This document shows positions 24,108-33,809 of a stretch of 51,073 bases of DNA, in pieces. The stretch is from Bacteroidales bacterium (GTDB lineage: Bacteria; Bacteroidota; Bacteroidia; Bacteroidales; Muribaculaceae). Under the pieces are notes generated by a model. It was not told where the DNA came from. It searched no databases and was given only the letters and a program-made list of their open reading frames with translations. A program made the translations under genes and the position numbers. Every line of letters begins with the position of its first letter. Position 1 is the first letter of the stretch. The stretch covers positions 1-51,073 of the forward strand of contig SFGS01000008.1 in NCBI GenBank assembly GCA_004557565.1. Reading direction: 5' to 3'.

Positions 24108-25556
24108 TTAGTTTTTCTTTCTTTTCACCTTGGTGTAGCCCACCTTTGAGCGCACGCAGCGGAAACCGATGTAAGAGCGTTGCTCGTTTTGGTATTCCCA
24201 CATGCGGAGGTCGGCGCGAATGTTGTGTGCCACGTCTTTCCACGAGCCACCACGCACAATCTTGCGCGACATCTTGTAAGGGTCGTCCTTCGCCACATTG
24301 TAGCGGTATTCGGGGTTGAGGTCGCTGGTCATGCGGTCGATGCTCTCGGTGTAGGCGGTAGAGGTCCATTCGCTCACGTTGCCAGCCATGTCGAAGAGCC
24401 CGAAGTCGTTGGGCTCGTAGGTGCCCACGGGCGCGCACACTATGCTGCCGTCTTTCACATAGTTGCCCTCCTGTGGCTTGAAGTTGGCATAGAAGCACCC
24501 TTCATCTTCGGTGAGCGGCAAATCGCCCTCCCAAGGGTATTTGTTCTTGTTCACACCTGCACGTGCCGCAAATTCCCATTCAGCCTCGGTGGGCAAGCGG
24601 TATGGCTCCACATACACGCCTTCCTTGCCGAGCGACTTGCGGAGGAACTCGGTGCGCCAGTTGCAGAATGCGTTGGCTTGCTCCCAGCTCACACCCACCA
24701 CGGGGTAGTTGTTGTAGTTGCCGTTGGCGAAGTACATGCGCACATACGGCTCATTGTAGGCGTTGTCGAAGTCGTTCACCCAGCAAGTGGTGTCGGGGAA
24801 CACGTTCACGATATAGGTGTTCACGAAATCCCATTGACCGGAGAGCGGACGGTTCACGGTCTGGCGCACGATGCGGCCATCATCGTCGATGTAGGCAGTG
24901 TCTTTGCTGATAGTAGGCACATCGGTGGGCACTGCGTGGTCGGTGTTGTAGTCGCGAGTGGCAGGGTCGAGACGGTGCTTGCGCTTCACAGCCTCGGTCA
25001 TATTATAGATTTCGTAGCGATAGTTCATCTGAGTGGGGTCGAGTTCCTTCACGCCAGTGATGGGGTTGATGCGATACACACTCTCGATAGCGCGTTCCTC
25101 GTCTTCGCTCGGATTGCGCCATGGAATGTTTTTCGACCAGTCGAGATGAGGCTTCACAGGGTCGCCGTACTTGTCTTCGGTGATTTTAAACTCGTCGTTG
25201 CCACCGTAGGCAGGGTCGGCAAGGCGCTCACGGATAATGGAGTCGCGCACCCAGTAAAGGAATTGCTTGTACTTTGAGTTGGTGATTTCGGTCTGGTCCA
25301 TCCAGAATGCGTCAACCGACACACCGCGCGCCGTGGAGTCGATGCCCCAAAGCGAGTCGGCCTCTGATGGTCCTTCCTTCATTGAACCACAATCCACGAG
25401 CACCATGCCGTAAGGCGTAGGCTCCACAAACACGGAGCCACTCACGCCAGTCACTTCGCCTCCGTAGGCCGACACTGAGCGCCGTCCCGAGAAGCAAGAA
25501 GTGAGCACTGTTGCAAACACGAATGTGGTGAGAGAAATTAATAGTACCTTTTTCAT
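24108..25556 (-). CDS. porK: Type IX secretion lipoprotein PorK/GldK
   Basis: PorK is the outer-membrane lipoprotein that forms the ring with PorN. The 482-residue product has a lipoprotein signal ending VLTSC (Cys21). The mature part is an FGE-sulfatase-like fold: DAFWMDQTEITNSKYKQFLYW, then YPVVGVSWEQANAFCNWR, YRLPTEAEWEFAARAG, DMAGNVSEWTSTAY and KIVRGGSWKD, ending YIGFRCVRSK. As in other PorK proteins the fold is structural and there is no reason to expect sulfatase activation activity. It begins three bases after the porP stop codon. Confidence 0.95.
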   Translation of the reverse strand: MKKVLLISLTTFVFATVLTSCFSGRRSVSAYGGEVTGVSGSVFVEPTPYGMVLVDCGSMKEGPSEADSLWGIDSTARGVSVDAFWMDQTEITNSKYKQFLYWVRDSIIRERLADPAYGGNDEFKITEDKYGDPVKPHLDWSKNIPWRNPSEDEERAIESVYRINPITGVKELDPTQMNYRYEIYNMTEAVKRKHRLDPATRDYNTDHAVPTDVPTISKDTAYIDDDGRIVRQTVNRPLSGQWDFVNTYIVNVFPDTTCWVNDFDNAYNEPYVRMYFANGNYNNYPVVGVSWEQANAFCNWRTEFLRKSLGKEGVYVEPYRLPTEAEWEFAARAGVNKNKYPWEGDLPLTEDEGCFYANFKPQEGNYVKDGSIVCAPVGTYEPNDFGLFDMAGNVSEWTSTAYTESIDRMTSDLNPEYRYNVAKDDPYKMSRKIVRGGSWKDVAHNIRADLRMWEYQNEQRSYIGFRCVRSKVGYTKVKRKKN

Positions 25557-25559
25557 ATT

Positions 25560-26522
25560 CTACATTAATCGAATACTCTTATGTTTATTTTTATTTTTTT
25601 CGCCTAAGTTCAATTTCACGTTATAGTTCACAAACACCTCATGGCTACCCGAAGTGGCCTTTGAAATGTCGGAAATAGGATAATCGTAGGAGTAGCCCAC
25701 TACGAAATTCTTTATCTCAACCCCTGCCACAAGGCTCACCGCATCTTTATGACGGTATGCCACGCCACCGGTGATAAACTTGTTGTAGCGCACTCGCATT
25801 GTGGCCTCTGCCTGGTAAAGATTGAAATCGGTCTTCACAAACACAGAGGGTTGTAATTCAAATAACGTATTATTTATGGGAATATTGCCACCTGCCATAA
25901 AATAACATGTGCGGCCGGCCTCAAATATGTAGAGGTCTTCCTCGTTGCCCTCCGATTTCATCTCCACCGAGGGTTGTGTGAGGTGCGTGGCTGAGAAACC
26001 TGCCCACCAGTGCTTGTGCTGGTAGAAAATGCCCGCGCCGAAGTCGAACGCATTGCCCGAAACGTCGGTCTTGGGAATGGCGTCGTCGGCCTCGTCGCCC
26101 TCCACCTCGATAATTCGGGAACCACGGAATTTTTCGTTGACTAAGCCCACCTGAATACCGCCACTTAGCGTGCCGCCAAACAGTTTGTGCTTATACGCCA
26201 GCTGTGCCGACGCATTCAAGCCCGAATACAAGCCCATGCTGGTTTGGTTGATGGCCACGCCGGTGGCAAATCGCTTGTTGAGGAACTTGAATGGCATATC
26301 CGCCAGCCCCACAAACGAGAGCGGTGCGTGCTTGATGCCCACCCATTGCGCGCGGCTGCCCACGGTCACGTGAATGTAGTCGGTGTTGCCTATGGCTGAA
26401 GGGTTGTAATAGCCTGGCACCATATAATATTGGGTGTACTGATTATCCACCTGCGCCCTCAGTGTGGTCACACACAGGAAAGCGGCAAGCGTCAGCATCA
26501 AATATTTACGAATGTAGGTCAT
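25560..26522 (-). CDS. porP: Type IX secretion outer membrane protein PorP/SprF
   Basis: The 320-residue product carries a signal peptide (cleavage near LRAQ, residue 24) and the PorP/SprF family pattern QYTQYYMVPGYYNPSAIG followed by a C-terminal beta-barrel of alternating strands, ending NYNVKLNLGEKNK. PorP proteins sit in the outer membrane, contact the PorK/N ring and in some species help to attach cargo. It is the second gene of the por operon, 29 bases after porT and three before porK, the classic porPKLMN order. Confidence 0.93.
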   Translation of the reverse strand: MTYIRKYLMLTLAAFLCVTTLRAQVDNQYTQYYMVPGYYNPSAIGNTDYIHVTVGSRAQWVGIKHAPLSFVGLADMPFKFLNKRFATGVAINQTSMGLYSGLNASAQLAYKHKLFGGTLSGGIQVGLVNEKFRGSRIIEVEGDEADDAIPKTDVSGNAFDFGAGIFYQHKHWWAGFSATHLTQPSVEMKSEGNEEDLYIFEAGRTCYFMAGGNIPINNTLFELQPSVFVKTDFNLYQAEATMRVRYNKFITGGVAYRHKDAVSLVAGVEIKNFVVGYSYDYPISDISKATSGSHEVFVNYNVKLNLGEKNKNKHKSIRLM

Positions 26523-26551
26523 TATCCCTTCTTATGATTGTTCGTTGTTTG

Positions 26552-27295
26552 TTATTCAAAATAAAATGTGAGCACCACCATGTTGTTGGTCACCTTGTCC
26601 ACGCTTTGTGTGAAGCGCATCATTTCGGGGTTGTCCTCCAAGTCGGGGCGATTTTTCTGAAGCACGTTCTTCAAGCCGAAACAGAATTTCAGTTCGGGGC
26701 AAAGTTTGAAGAATGGCAAATAGATGTCGCAGCCCATGCCCACGGTGAGCATAGCGTCGCCATTTGCCAGGCGGAGTTGCTCGGTGCGGTCTTTAGCCAC
26801 GTCGAACACGCCCATCACGCCACCAGTGAAATAGGGGCGCACATTGTGGTAGCGGTTCGCCGAAATCTTCAGATCGAGCGGCAGCACAATGTAGGTGGAT
26901 TTGATGTTTTGGCTCTGATTGCGGCGCAGCGGGTCGGTCACCTCGTCGGGGGCGGAGGAGTTGATGTATTTCACCACCTTGTTGCCAAAATACATACCCG
27001 GCGAGAAGCGCAGGTTGAAATTCTTGGCAAGGCGCAGGTCGGCGAGCACATTCACGCAGAAGCCCGGTGAATGTTGCGGCACATCGGCAAACCAAGTTTC
27101 GCCGTCTTCGGTCTGAAAGCCATTGTTCACGATGTGAATATCCTGAAAATTGGTACCCACCGAAAAGCCGAAGTGGATCTTCTTCTGGTCGACATACTGG
27201 CGATTCAGAATCTTGTCATTGTCTTGCGCAAAGGCTGTTAAAGCGCACAAAACCAACGCAAAAAGCATTATATGTGATTTAAAATCAATTTTCAT
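26552..27295 (-). CDS. porT: PorT-like outer membrane beta-barrel protein
   Basis: The 247-residue product has a signal peptide ending LTAFAQ (about residue 24), then KIHFGFSVGTNFQDIHIVNNG and repeated amphipathic strands such as NFNLRFSPGMYFGNKVV and VRPYFTGGVMGVFDV, ending in the aromatic VVLTFYFE typical of a barrel's last strand. This matches the PorT family, which is needed for type IX secretion in Porphyromonas gingivalis. The symbol is given from family pattern and position at the head of the por operon; a generic barrel of the same family remains possible. A -7 word TAAATTTG at 27319-27312 lies about 17 bases before the start codon. Confidence 0.82.
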   Translation of the reverse strand: MKIDFKSHIMLFALVLCALTAFAQDNDKILNRQYVDQKKIHFGFSVGTNFQDIHIVNNGFQTEDGETWFADVPQHSPGFCVNVLADLRLAKNFNLRFSPGMYFGNKVVKYINSSAPDEVTDPLRRNQSQNIKSTYIVLPLDLKISANRYHNVRPYFTGGVMGVFDVAKDRTEQLRLANGDAMLTVGMGCDIYLPFFKLCPELKFCFGLKNVLQKNRPDLEDNPEMMRFTQSVDKVTNNMVVLTFYFE

Positions 27296-27357
27296 CTCGT
27301 CATTAATAACGCAAATTTATCCCCTCTTATTGCCATCCCCACCACTTTTTTCCACTT

Positions 27358-28449
27358 TCAAGCGGAGAGGCGGGCGGAGAGGCGCGATGCCCAGACGAAA
27401 ACGGGGAGGGTGAACCAGCGGTGCATCACATAGCCCATGACAAGCAGTATGGGGAGTTGACCGAAGGCGTAATGACCATAAACATCTATGCCGAAGTGGC
27501 CCAAGAATGGGCTGACCAAATAGCCGAACACCAGCCCCGATAGGGAGTGAAGCAGGAATATCTCAAAACAGATGCTGCCCAACCACACCAGCGGTTTCCA
27601 ATGCAGTATGCGGCTGATGATGCCTTCGGTGCCGGCATTGAGCACAAACACCAGCAAGAGCAGCGAAAGCGGAATCTCCCACATCACGCTGTCGTTGAAT
27701 TTGTCTTTATCTTGGTAGTCCCATGCTTGAGAGAACACCATCAAACCCACATACAGCCCCACCACAAGCACCTCTGCCAACGTGGCTTTCGCCATATTCC
27801 AACCTGTGAGGCGTGGGCGCAACGCCTTATACACATTATAGAAGATAATGCCGGCGGTGAACTCGTAGATGCGGAACGGTGGGAACACATGGGCGTAGGT
27901 GACCAAATCGGGGTCAGTCAAGGCGCACATACATACAAAATACGCTATCTGAAGCACTGCAAAGAGCAGCAGTTGCCAGCGCAGCCTTATCCTGTCGAGC
28001 CATGTGGCTATGTAAGGGTAGCAGAGGTAGCAAATCAGTAAGTCGCACAAAAACCATGTGGGGGTGTTGAAAGAGAAAAACACGTTCACATCTGGCACGA
28101 AACTTTGCACCAGCAGCAAATTGGGTACCAACGCCCCCCAACTCATATAGGGCAAGGTGGTGGAAAAGCCAAAGGTGGCTGCCATCAGCAATGCGAACGC
28201 AAACCAATGGAGCGAATAGAGCCGCAGCGCGCGATTGGCGACGAACGACTTGAACCGTGCGCCCCTGATGGGCTCTGGCTGATGCTTCATGCGCATCAAA
28301 AAGCCGCTCATGATGAAGAAGCCCACCACGCCGCTGGTGGCCAATTCCATAAACAATTCCTCGCCGCTGTGAAACAGCACTACGGAAAGGATGAAAATGC
28401 CTCGCCACGAGGTGAGCGCATTGATTCGGGTAGGTGCAGCGTCATTCAT
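27358..28449 (-). CDS. Family 3 membrane acyltransferase (polysaccharide O-acylation)
   Basis: The 363-residue membrane protein has about ten hydrophobic segments and the family start NALTSWRGIFILSVVLFHSGEEL, in which Arg and His are conserved. Such proteins transfer acetyl or other acyl groups to sugars at the cytoplasmic membrane. Its start overlaps the end of the GT2 gene by eight bases, so the two form an operon and probably act on the same glycan. It marks the left end of the polysaccharide locus, directly beside the por operon. The acyl donor and sugar are unknown. Confidence 0.88.
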   Translation of the reverse strand: MNDAAPTRINALTSWRGIFILSVVLFHSGEELFMELATSGVVGFFIMSGFLMRMKHQPEPIRGARFKSFVANRALRLYSLHWFAFALLMAATFGFSTTLPYMSWGALVPNLLLVQSFVPDVNVFFSFNTPTWFLCDLLICYLCYPYIATWLDRIRLRWQLLLFAVLQIAYFVCMCALTDPDLVTYAHVFPPFRIYEFTAGIIFYNVYKALRPRLTGWNMAKATLAEVLVVGLYVGLMVFSQAWDYQDKDKFNDSVMWEIPLSLLLLVFVLNAGTEGIISRILHWKPLVWLGSICFEIFLLHSLSGLVFGYLVSPFLGHFGIDVYGHYAFGQLPILLVMGYVMHRWFTLPVFVWASRLSARLSA

Positions 28450-29629
28450 AGATGGATGTGAGATTGGATTTGCGAGTTGACCAGCCCAACACTCTGAAGT
28501 AAAGGTTCACCACCGGTCGCCACACATAGAACAGTGGCACACTGAATGTGAGCCCCGGAGCCTGGAGCAACTGGCAGCAGCGGTTAAACGGCAATATCAT
28601 CATCACCCATGAGAGTATGAGCAAAAATGTGGCTGCCGAAATGGTGAAAATGTTGGTATAGTCGAGCACCACGGCTGCCACGAGGGCACCCAGACGCAAA
28701 TAATTCATCACCGAGAACAGGGCTTGCGCATAGAATGGAGCCTTTGTGCACACAAACTTCGAGGTGTAGTCGCGGCGCAGTTTCAGCAAGTTGTGCGCCT
28801 TTGGCACATTCTCGTAGTAGGTCTGCATCTGACTTTCGGGAGCGATTTCCAAGCGAGTGTTGTCGCCTGTGGCGATGGCACTCACAAACACATCGTCGTC
28901 GCCATAGCGCAACTCCAAACTCTCTGAGAAACCAGCATGATCGAAAAACAATTGGCGGCGATACGCCAAGTTGTCGCTGATGCCACGGTAGGGTTTCCCC
29001 TTGATGGCACTGCCCACCCATTGAAGCGAGGTGACTACCGAATCAAACACACGGAAATATCTGCCTGCGCTGGTGTCTTTGCGGTAGCGATAGTGCGAGA
29101 AACCGAGCACCACATCGGTGCCTGGCACGAAATTGCGCATCATGGTGCGGAGCCACTGGTCGCTCATCACGCGGCAGTTGGCATTGGTGTGGAGCACCAC
29201 CTCTTTTTGCGACGCCTTGATGCCAATGGTGAGCGAGAGTTTCTTGCGCGAGAGGGAACGAGTCTCCTGCGGCGCGAAGGTCACACGCAGATTGTCGAAA
29301 TGTGGGAGCAAGTCGCTCAGCAGGTCGTGCGTGCCGTCGAACGAGGCATCATCTACCACCACCACATCAAAATCGGGATAATCCTGATGGAGCAAGAGTG
29401 GCAGAAAACGCTCCAGGTTCTCGCAGTCGTTGTGGGCATACACCACCACCGACACGCCCGGAAGTTCTTCTTCGGGGAGATAGTCGCGAGTGGCTTCGGC
29501 AAGGTCGAACTTGCTCAAGCGGTGCGCCCTGCGCCACAGCACCACAGCACAAACCACTGTGAGCACAAAAGCGATGCCCAGCAGCACATACACATATAGA
29601 ATATTTTGAGTTTCAAATGAAAAAATCAT
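28442..29629 (-). CDS. Membrane-anchored family 2 glycosyltransferase
   Basis: The 395-residue product has an N-terminal membrane helix (YVYVLLGIAFVLTVVCAVVLW, split around residues 12-32), a GT2 domain with GVSVVVYAHNDCENLERFLP, VVVDDASFDGTHDLL and NANCRVMSDQWL (about residues 55-185), and two or three C-terminal membrane segments (LGALVAAVVLD, ATFLLILSWVMMILPF). This layout is typical of processive or polyprenyl-linked sugar transferases. A QxxRW motif is not evident; QTYYENVPKAHNLLKLRRDY is in its place, so processivity is uncertain. A -7 word TAACTTTG lies at 29660-29653, about 24 bases upstream. Confidence 0.88.
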   Translation of the reverse strand: MIFSFETQNILYVYVLLGIAFVLTVVCAVVLWRRAHRLSKFDLAEATRDYLPEEELPGVSVVVYAHNDCENLERFLPLLLHQDYPDFDVVVVDDASFDGTHDLLSDLLPHFDNLRVTFAPQETRSLSRKKLSLTIGIKASQKEVVLHTNANCRVMSDQWLRTMMRNFVPGTDVVLGFSHYRYRKDTSAGRYFRVFDSVVTSLQWVGSAIKGKPYRGISDNLAYRRQLFFDHAGFSESLELRYGDDDVFVSAIATGDNTRLEIAPESQMQTYYENVPKAHNLLKLRRDYTSKFVCTKAPFYAQALFSVMNYLRLGALVAAVVLDYTNIFTISAATFLLILSWVMMILPFNRCCQLLQAPGLTFSVPLFYVWRPVVNLYFRVLGWSTRKSNLTSIYE

Positions 29630-29780
29630 AGCATCTACCTAATATTAAACTACAAAGTTACTCATTTTTACCGACATTCCACCCACAATCGCCCCAATTT
29701 CACACATTTTCCACTCACAGGACGCGATTAGGCCGCGATTATAATTATTCGCCATTTTTGGAGCATACGCCACTCATGAC

Positions 29781-29812
29781 TTTTCACATTCCCAAAAAAA
29801 TTAATATCTTTG
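29781..29812 (+). promoter_or_regulatory. Predicted promoter of the MBOAT gene
   Basis: TTTT at 29781-29784, a 20-base spacer, then TATCTTTG at 29805-29812. The ATG at 29889 is about 73 bases downstream; an in-frame ATG at 29823 would also be possible. Confidence 0.5.
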
Positions 29813-29888
29813 TCAGCGATTTTTGGATAAAGAGTTGACATGCCTTTATCACACACTGGTAATAACATCATCAACACCCCACATTAAA

Positions 29889-31334
29889 ATGGCTATAAAC
29901 TCCATCATATTCTGGTTTGCATTCATAGCGGTGCTGCTGCCCTACTTTACTGTGCTCCGCCACTCGGCGAAAGCGCAAAACGTGTGGCTGCTGACTGCCT
30001 CGTATGCGATTTACGGCTATGCCGACTGGCGAATGTTGCCGTTGCTGCTCGCTGTCACGGTATTCTACTATTTCCTCGCGCCAGCCATAGCCCGCAACCG
30101 CCAAACCAACGCCCGACGCGCCACCACCCTTTCCACGGTGGGCATCGTGGTAGGCGTGGGTGTGCTGTGGTGGTTTAAGTACCTGAATTTCTGCATCGAA
30201 CAATTCACCGAACTGTTCAACTCTGCTGGCATTGGGGCTTCCACCTCCACAATGAAAATCATTATGCCTGTGGGCATCAGTTTCTTTACGTTTAAACTAA
30301 TCAGCTACACCATAGAGGTGCGCCGCGGCAACATTCAGCCAGAGCGCAACTTCATCAACTTCGGCACATACGTTGCCTTCTTCCCCACCATCATGTCGGG
30401 ACCTATCGACCGCCCGAAGCCATTCCTCGAACAGCTTCGCCACAACCACTTGGCAAACAGCACCGACCTGAGCGAGGGTGCAAAACGTGTGCTGTGGGGC
30501 TTTTTCCTGAAAATGTGCATTGCCAACCGCATTTGCATCTACACCGACTCGGTGTTCAACCACTGCTTTTTCCACAATGGCACCACCCTGATAGTGGCTT
30601 CGGTGCTGTATCTCATACAGATGTATACCGACTTCTCCGGATATAGCCACATGGCTGTGGGTGTGTCGAGAATGATGGGCATTCGTGTAATGGAGAACTT
30701 CCAGCAGCCATTTTTCGCACAGAATGTGGCCGACTTCTGGCGCAGATGGCACATATCGCTGTCGTCGTGGCTGCGCGACTACATCTACATTCCGATGGGC
30801 GGCAGCCGATGCAGCGAATGGCGATGCCACTACAACAACCTCGTCACCTTTGTGGTGTGCGGCATCTGGCACGGTGCCAACTGGACTTATGTGCTGTTTG
30901 GCACATGGCACGGCTTGATGGTGATTATCGACCGCGCCGTGAAGCCGCTGCGTGAGCGACTTGAGGCTCGCCACGCCCTCAAAGGCAAACGCCTCTACAA
31001 ACTCACACGCCAAAGTATCACTTTCGTGCTATGCGCTTTCGGTGCGATGCTTTTCCGCGCCAACTCCTTCACCGACATCGTGACCATCATCACCAACATA
31101 GGCAACGGCTTCGGCCCGCTGTTCACCGCTGGCACCACACTGATGTTCACAGTGGGCTTGTTTGCGTTTGTGGTGATGCTCTACAAGGAATATCGCGACG
31201 AATACGGCGGCAAGGCGCTGTTTATGTATAGTCCGAACAGGGCTGTGCGAATCGGCTCCATCACCTTAGCCATCCTGTATATCGCCGCCACAGGCGAACT
31301 CGAGAATATCAGTTTCATTTATTTCCAATTCTAA
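29889..31334 (+). CDS. MBOAT family O-acyltransferase (AlgI-like)
   Basis: The 481-residue multi-pass protein matches membrane-bound O-acyltransferases of the AlgI/DltB kind. It shows FGTYVAFFPTIMSGPIDRP (about residues 153-171), NVADFWRRWHISLSSWLRDY with IYIPMGGSRCSEWR, and the catalytic His region CGIWHGANWTYVLFGTWHG (about 328-346). These enzymes take an acyl group from a cytoplasmic donor across the membrane to a sugar polymer or partner protein. The ATG at 29889 is preferred over 29823 because the preceding 22 residues are not membrane-like. The SGNH-like gene 17 bases downstream is its expected partner, as AlgJ/X is for AlgI. Confidence 0.92.
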   Translation: MAINSIIFWFAFIAVLLPYFTVLRHSAKAQNVWLLTASYAIYGYADWRMLPLLLAVTVFYYFLAPAIARNRQTNARRATTLSTVGIVVGVGVLWWFKYLNFCIEQFTELFNSAGIGASTSTMKIIMPVGISFFTFKLISYTIEVRRGNIQPERNFINFGTYVAFFPTIMSGPIDRPKPFLEQLRHNHLANSTDLSEGAKRVLWGFFLKMCIANRICIYTDSVFNHCFFHNGTTLIVASVLYLIQMYTDFSGYSHMAVGVSRMMGIRVMENFQQPFFAQNVADFWRRWHISLSSWLRDYIYIPMGGSRCSEWRCHYNNLVTFVVCGIWHGANWTYVLFGTWHGLMVIIDRAVKPLRERLEARHALKGKRLYKLTRQSITFVLCAFGAMLFRANSFTDIVTIITNIGNGFGPLFTAGTTLMFTVGLFAFVVMLYKEYRDEYGGKALFMYSPNRAVRIGSITLAILYIAATGELENISFIYFQF

Positions 31335-31351
31335 CCCTCCTCTGCTGCGCA

Positions 31352-32239
31352 ATGAAAAAAATATTTATCAACACAGTGATTATTGCCGCACTGCTCGTGG
31401 CGGCGGACTTGATGGTGGGATTGGTGGCGAAGAAACTGATAACAAATCTGCCCGACTCCACTATCCTCGAATCCGACATTGTGCAGTCGATGCAAAACAA
31501 GCAAGCCGACATTCTCATACTCGGTTCATCAAAGGCGAAGCACAGTTTTGTGCCCCAACTATTCACCGACAGCCTTCACCTCAGTGCCTACAACGCCGGC
31601 TGCGACGGCCACGACGTGATTTACGCATCGCTCGTGCTGGAATCGTGGTTGGAGCGTTGTCAACCGAAAATCGTGGTGCTTGGGCTGTGGAACAGTATGC
31701 TCGACGGCTCGTGGCGCGCCAACAGCGTGAACGACTGCAAAACGCTCTACGGCATCAACCAGCCTTACACTCAGTGGGTTGATACCCAAGAGCCGCTCAC
31801 CACACGAATCAAAATGACGAGTAACATCTATCGCTTCAACAGCAGCATGGTGTGGCTGATGAAATCGTACCGCAACGGCGACCAGCACTCCGACGGCTAT
31901 TCACCCCTGTTTGAGGTGCCTAAGAAGATGACCGACACCCCATTCGAGGGATTCAAGCCCGATGAGGTGGAAGTGGCGCAACTGAAACACATCATAGCCC
32001 TGTGCCGCGAAAAAGGCATCAAACTCTACATGGCTTTAGCGCCCGACCACGAAATCGACGCCGCCATGCGCCGCTGGGTGGCAGATTTCTGCAAAAGCGA
32101 GGGCGTGTGGTTCCGCGACTACACATTCGAAAAGTCGGTTTATCCCGAAATCACCAACTTCAGCGACGCGGGTCACCTGAGCGACAAAGGTGCGCAAATC
32201 TTCACCCGTATCTTCATTTCCGACATGCGAAAGCAGTAA
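31352..32239 (+). CDS. Membrane-anchored SGNH/DltD-like protein, MBOAT partner
   Basis: The 295-residue product has one N-terminal membrane helix (about residues 5-25) and an extracytoplasmic domain. ADILILGSSKAKHSF (about 52-66) has the form of a GDSL/SGNH nucleophile block, with GSS in place of GDS, and FSDAGHLSDKGA near residue 275 supplies the D-x-x-H catalytic pair. Proteins of this shape finish the transfer of acyl groups exported by an MBOAT protein. It directly follows the MBOAT gene, supporting O-acylation of an extracellular polysaccharide. The family assignment is from motifs and context; an unrelated function cannot be excluded. Confidence 0.75.
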   Translation: MKKIFINTVIIAALLVAADLMVGLVAKKLITNLPDSTILESDIVQSMQNKQADILILGSSKAKHSFVPQLFTDSLHLSAYNAGCDGHDVIYASLVLESWLERCQPKIVVLGLWNSMLDGSWRANSVNDCKTLYGINQPYTQWVDTQEPLTTRIKMTSNIYRFNSSMVWLMKSYRNGDQHSDGYSPLFEVPKKMTDTPFEGFKPDEVEVAQLKHIIALCREKGIKLYMALAPDHEIDAAMRRWVADFCKSEGVWFRDYTFEKSVYPEITNFSDAGHLSDKGAQIFTRIFISDMRKQ

Positions 32240-32253
32240 GCCGCACCCCCTCA

Positions 32254-32285
32254 TTTGCCATTATGAGGAAAAAGTGGTAATTTTG
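32254..32285 (+). promoter_or_regulatory. Predicted promoter of the flippase/export genes
   Basis: TTTG at 32254-32257, a 20-base spacer, then TAATTTTG at 32278-32285, an exact consensus match. The ATG at 32299 is only 13 bases after the -7 element, so the transcript leader would be about ten bases or less. Confidence 0.65.
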
Positions 32286-32298
32286 CAAGTTCAGAATA

Positions 32299-33747
32299 AT
32301 GGCAGACGCATTTTCACATAGCGCAAAGCAGAACCGCTCATCAAAAATGATGAAGGACATGGGCATTTATGCGATTGGTAATCTTGGCTCAAAGATTATC
32401 ACATTCCTCATGGTGCCTCTCTACACCTATTATGTGGAAAACACCGCCGACTTTGGCTATTACGACATCTGCCTCACCGCCGTGTTTTTGCTGATGCCGT
32501 TCGTCACGCTCCAACTTCGCGACGGCGCTTTCCGCTTCCTGCTCGACTCGCCCAACGAGGAAAACCGCAAGGAAGTGGTGACCATGACCTACAAAACACT
32601 CGGTGCCACCATCCTACTATCAACTATCATCACATTGGGCATCGCCTCGTTTTTCCAAGTGCGCTACCTTTGGTATGTGTTGGCGTTGCTCGTGGCCATG
32701 TCGATTCAGGAGGTGGTGTCGCAGGTGTTCCGCGGACTGGGCAACAACAAGGCGTTTATCACTGTGGGCATACTCTCGGCTTTCTTTATCGGGCTGTTCA
32801 GCCTTGTGTTTGTGGTGTGGCTGGGCATGGGCATCGAGGGCGTGTTTATCGCCAATATCCTTGCCCGATTTGCGGCTGTGGGCGCAGTGGAACTGAAGCT
32901 CCGCACTCTGCAGCGCCTCTTCTTCGTGAAAATCAGCGTGGGCAAAACGGCTCGCGAAATTCTGAAATACACCCTCCCGCTGCTCCCTGGTTCCATCTGC
33001 TGGTGGCTCACCGGCAGTAGCGACCGATGGTTTATCCAGCATTATTTAGGACTTGAGGTCAACGGTGTGTATGCCGTGGCTATCCGCTTTGTGAGCATAC
33101 TCCAAACCTTGGCGTTCATCTTCTACCAGGCATGGCAGGAAACCGCCATTCTGCAATACCAGAGCCCCGACCGCAACCGCTTTTTCTCGCAGGTGCTCAA
33201 CAACTACATCTTCATCGTGTGCGTGCTGCTGGTAGGCTTCTGCTTCTCGCTGAAGATGTGCTACAGCTGGATAGTCGACACCAACTACCAGAGCAGTCTG
33301 CCCTACATTTTCCCACTGGCGATTTCCACCTCCATTTTTGCGATTTCCGCCTACTTCGACATGGGCTACCAGTGCGCGAAAGACACCAAGCGCACCCTGC
33401 CAGCCATCATTCTCAGCGCAGTGGTGAATGTGGCGCTCAATTTCCTGCTCGTCAGCCCATTTGGCGTTTACGGTGTGATTGTCACCCTCATCATCACCTA
33501 CTTGGTGCTCATCACCTATCGCTGGATCGACACCAAACGCTATTTCAAACTCACACTAAACCGTGGCATCATCACGCCCATAGTTATTGCATTGGCCACC
33601 GCAGTGCCCTTCTACCTCAGCACTGCCATTTGGCAAGACGCACTCTCCATGGTAGTGGCAATAGGCTTGATGATGTATTTCTGCCCAAAGCGAATCAGAA
33701 AAGACGTTTTTGGCAAAATCTACGCAAAATTACATGCATCAGCATAA
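32299..33747 (+). CDS. Polysaccharide flippase of the Wzx/MOP family
   Basis: The 482-residue protein has about twelve to fourteen hydrophobic segments and the Wzx/PST pattern: KDMGIYAIGNLGSKIITFLMVPLYTYYV at the N-terminus (residues about 15-42), LPLLPGSICWWLTGSSDRWFI mid-protein (around 229-249) and a Gly-poor C-terminal bundle ending KRIRKDVFGKIYAKLHASA. Wzx proteins turn lipid-linked repeat units across the inner membrane so that Wzy can polymerise them. Its own promoter makes it the first gene of the export set wzx - wza - wzc - wzy. Substrate sugar is unknown. Confidence 0.92.
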   Translation: MADAFSHSAKQNRSSKMMKDMGIYAIGNLGSKIITFLMVPLYTYYVENTADFGYYDICLTAVFLLMPFVTLQLRDGAFRFLLDSPNEENRKEVVTMTYKTLGATILLSTIITLGIASFFQVRYLWYVLALLVAMSIQEVVSQVFRGLGNNKAFITVGILSAFFIGLFSLVFVVWLGMGIEGVFIANILARFAAVGAVELKLRTLQRLFFVKISVGKTAREILKYTLPLLPGSICWWLTGSSDRWFIQHYLGLEVNGVYAVAIRFVSILQTLAFIFYQAWQETAILQYQSPDRNRFFSQVLNNYIFIVCVLLVGFCFSLKMCYSWIVDTNYQSSLPYIFPLAISTSIFAISAYFDMGYQCAKDTKRTLPAIILSAVVNVALNFLLVSPFGVYGVIVTLIITYLVLITYRWIDTKRYFKLTLNRGIITPIVIALATAVPFYLSTAIWQDALSMVVAIGLMMYFCPKRIRKDVFGKIYAKLHASA

Positions 33748-33809
33748 TAAACGACCGAGCATATTCGTTATTAGAAAATAAATATGAAACAACTATAATT
33801 TATCGATAT

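Noticed and set aside
33132..33809. Longer N-terminal extension of the Wza-like protein
   Set aside because: The extension lies in the flippase gene in another frame; the lipoprotein signal starting at 33810 defines the true start.
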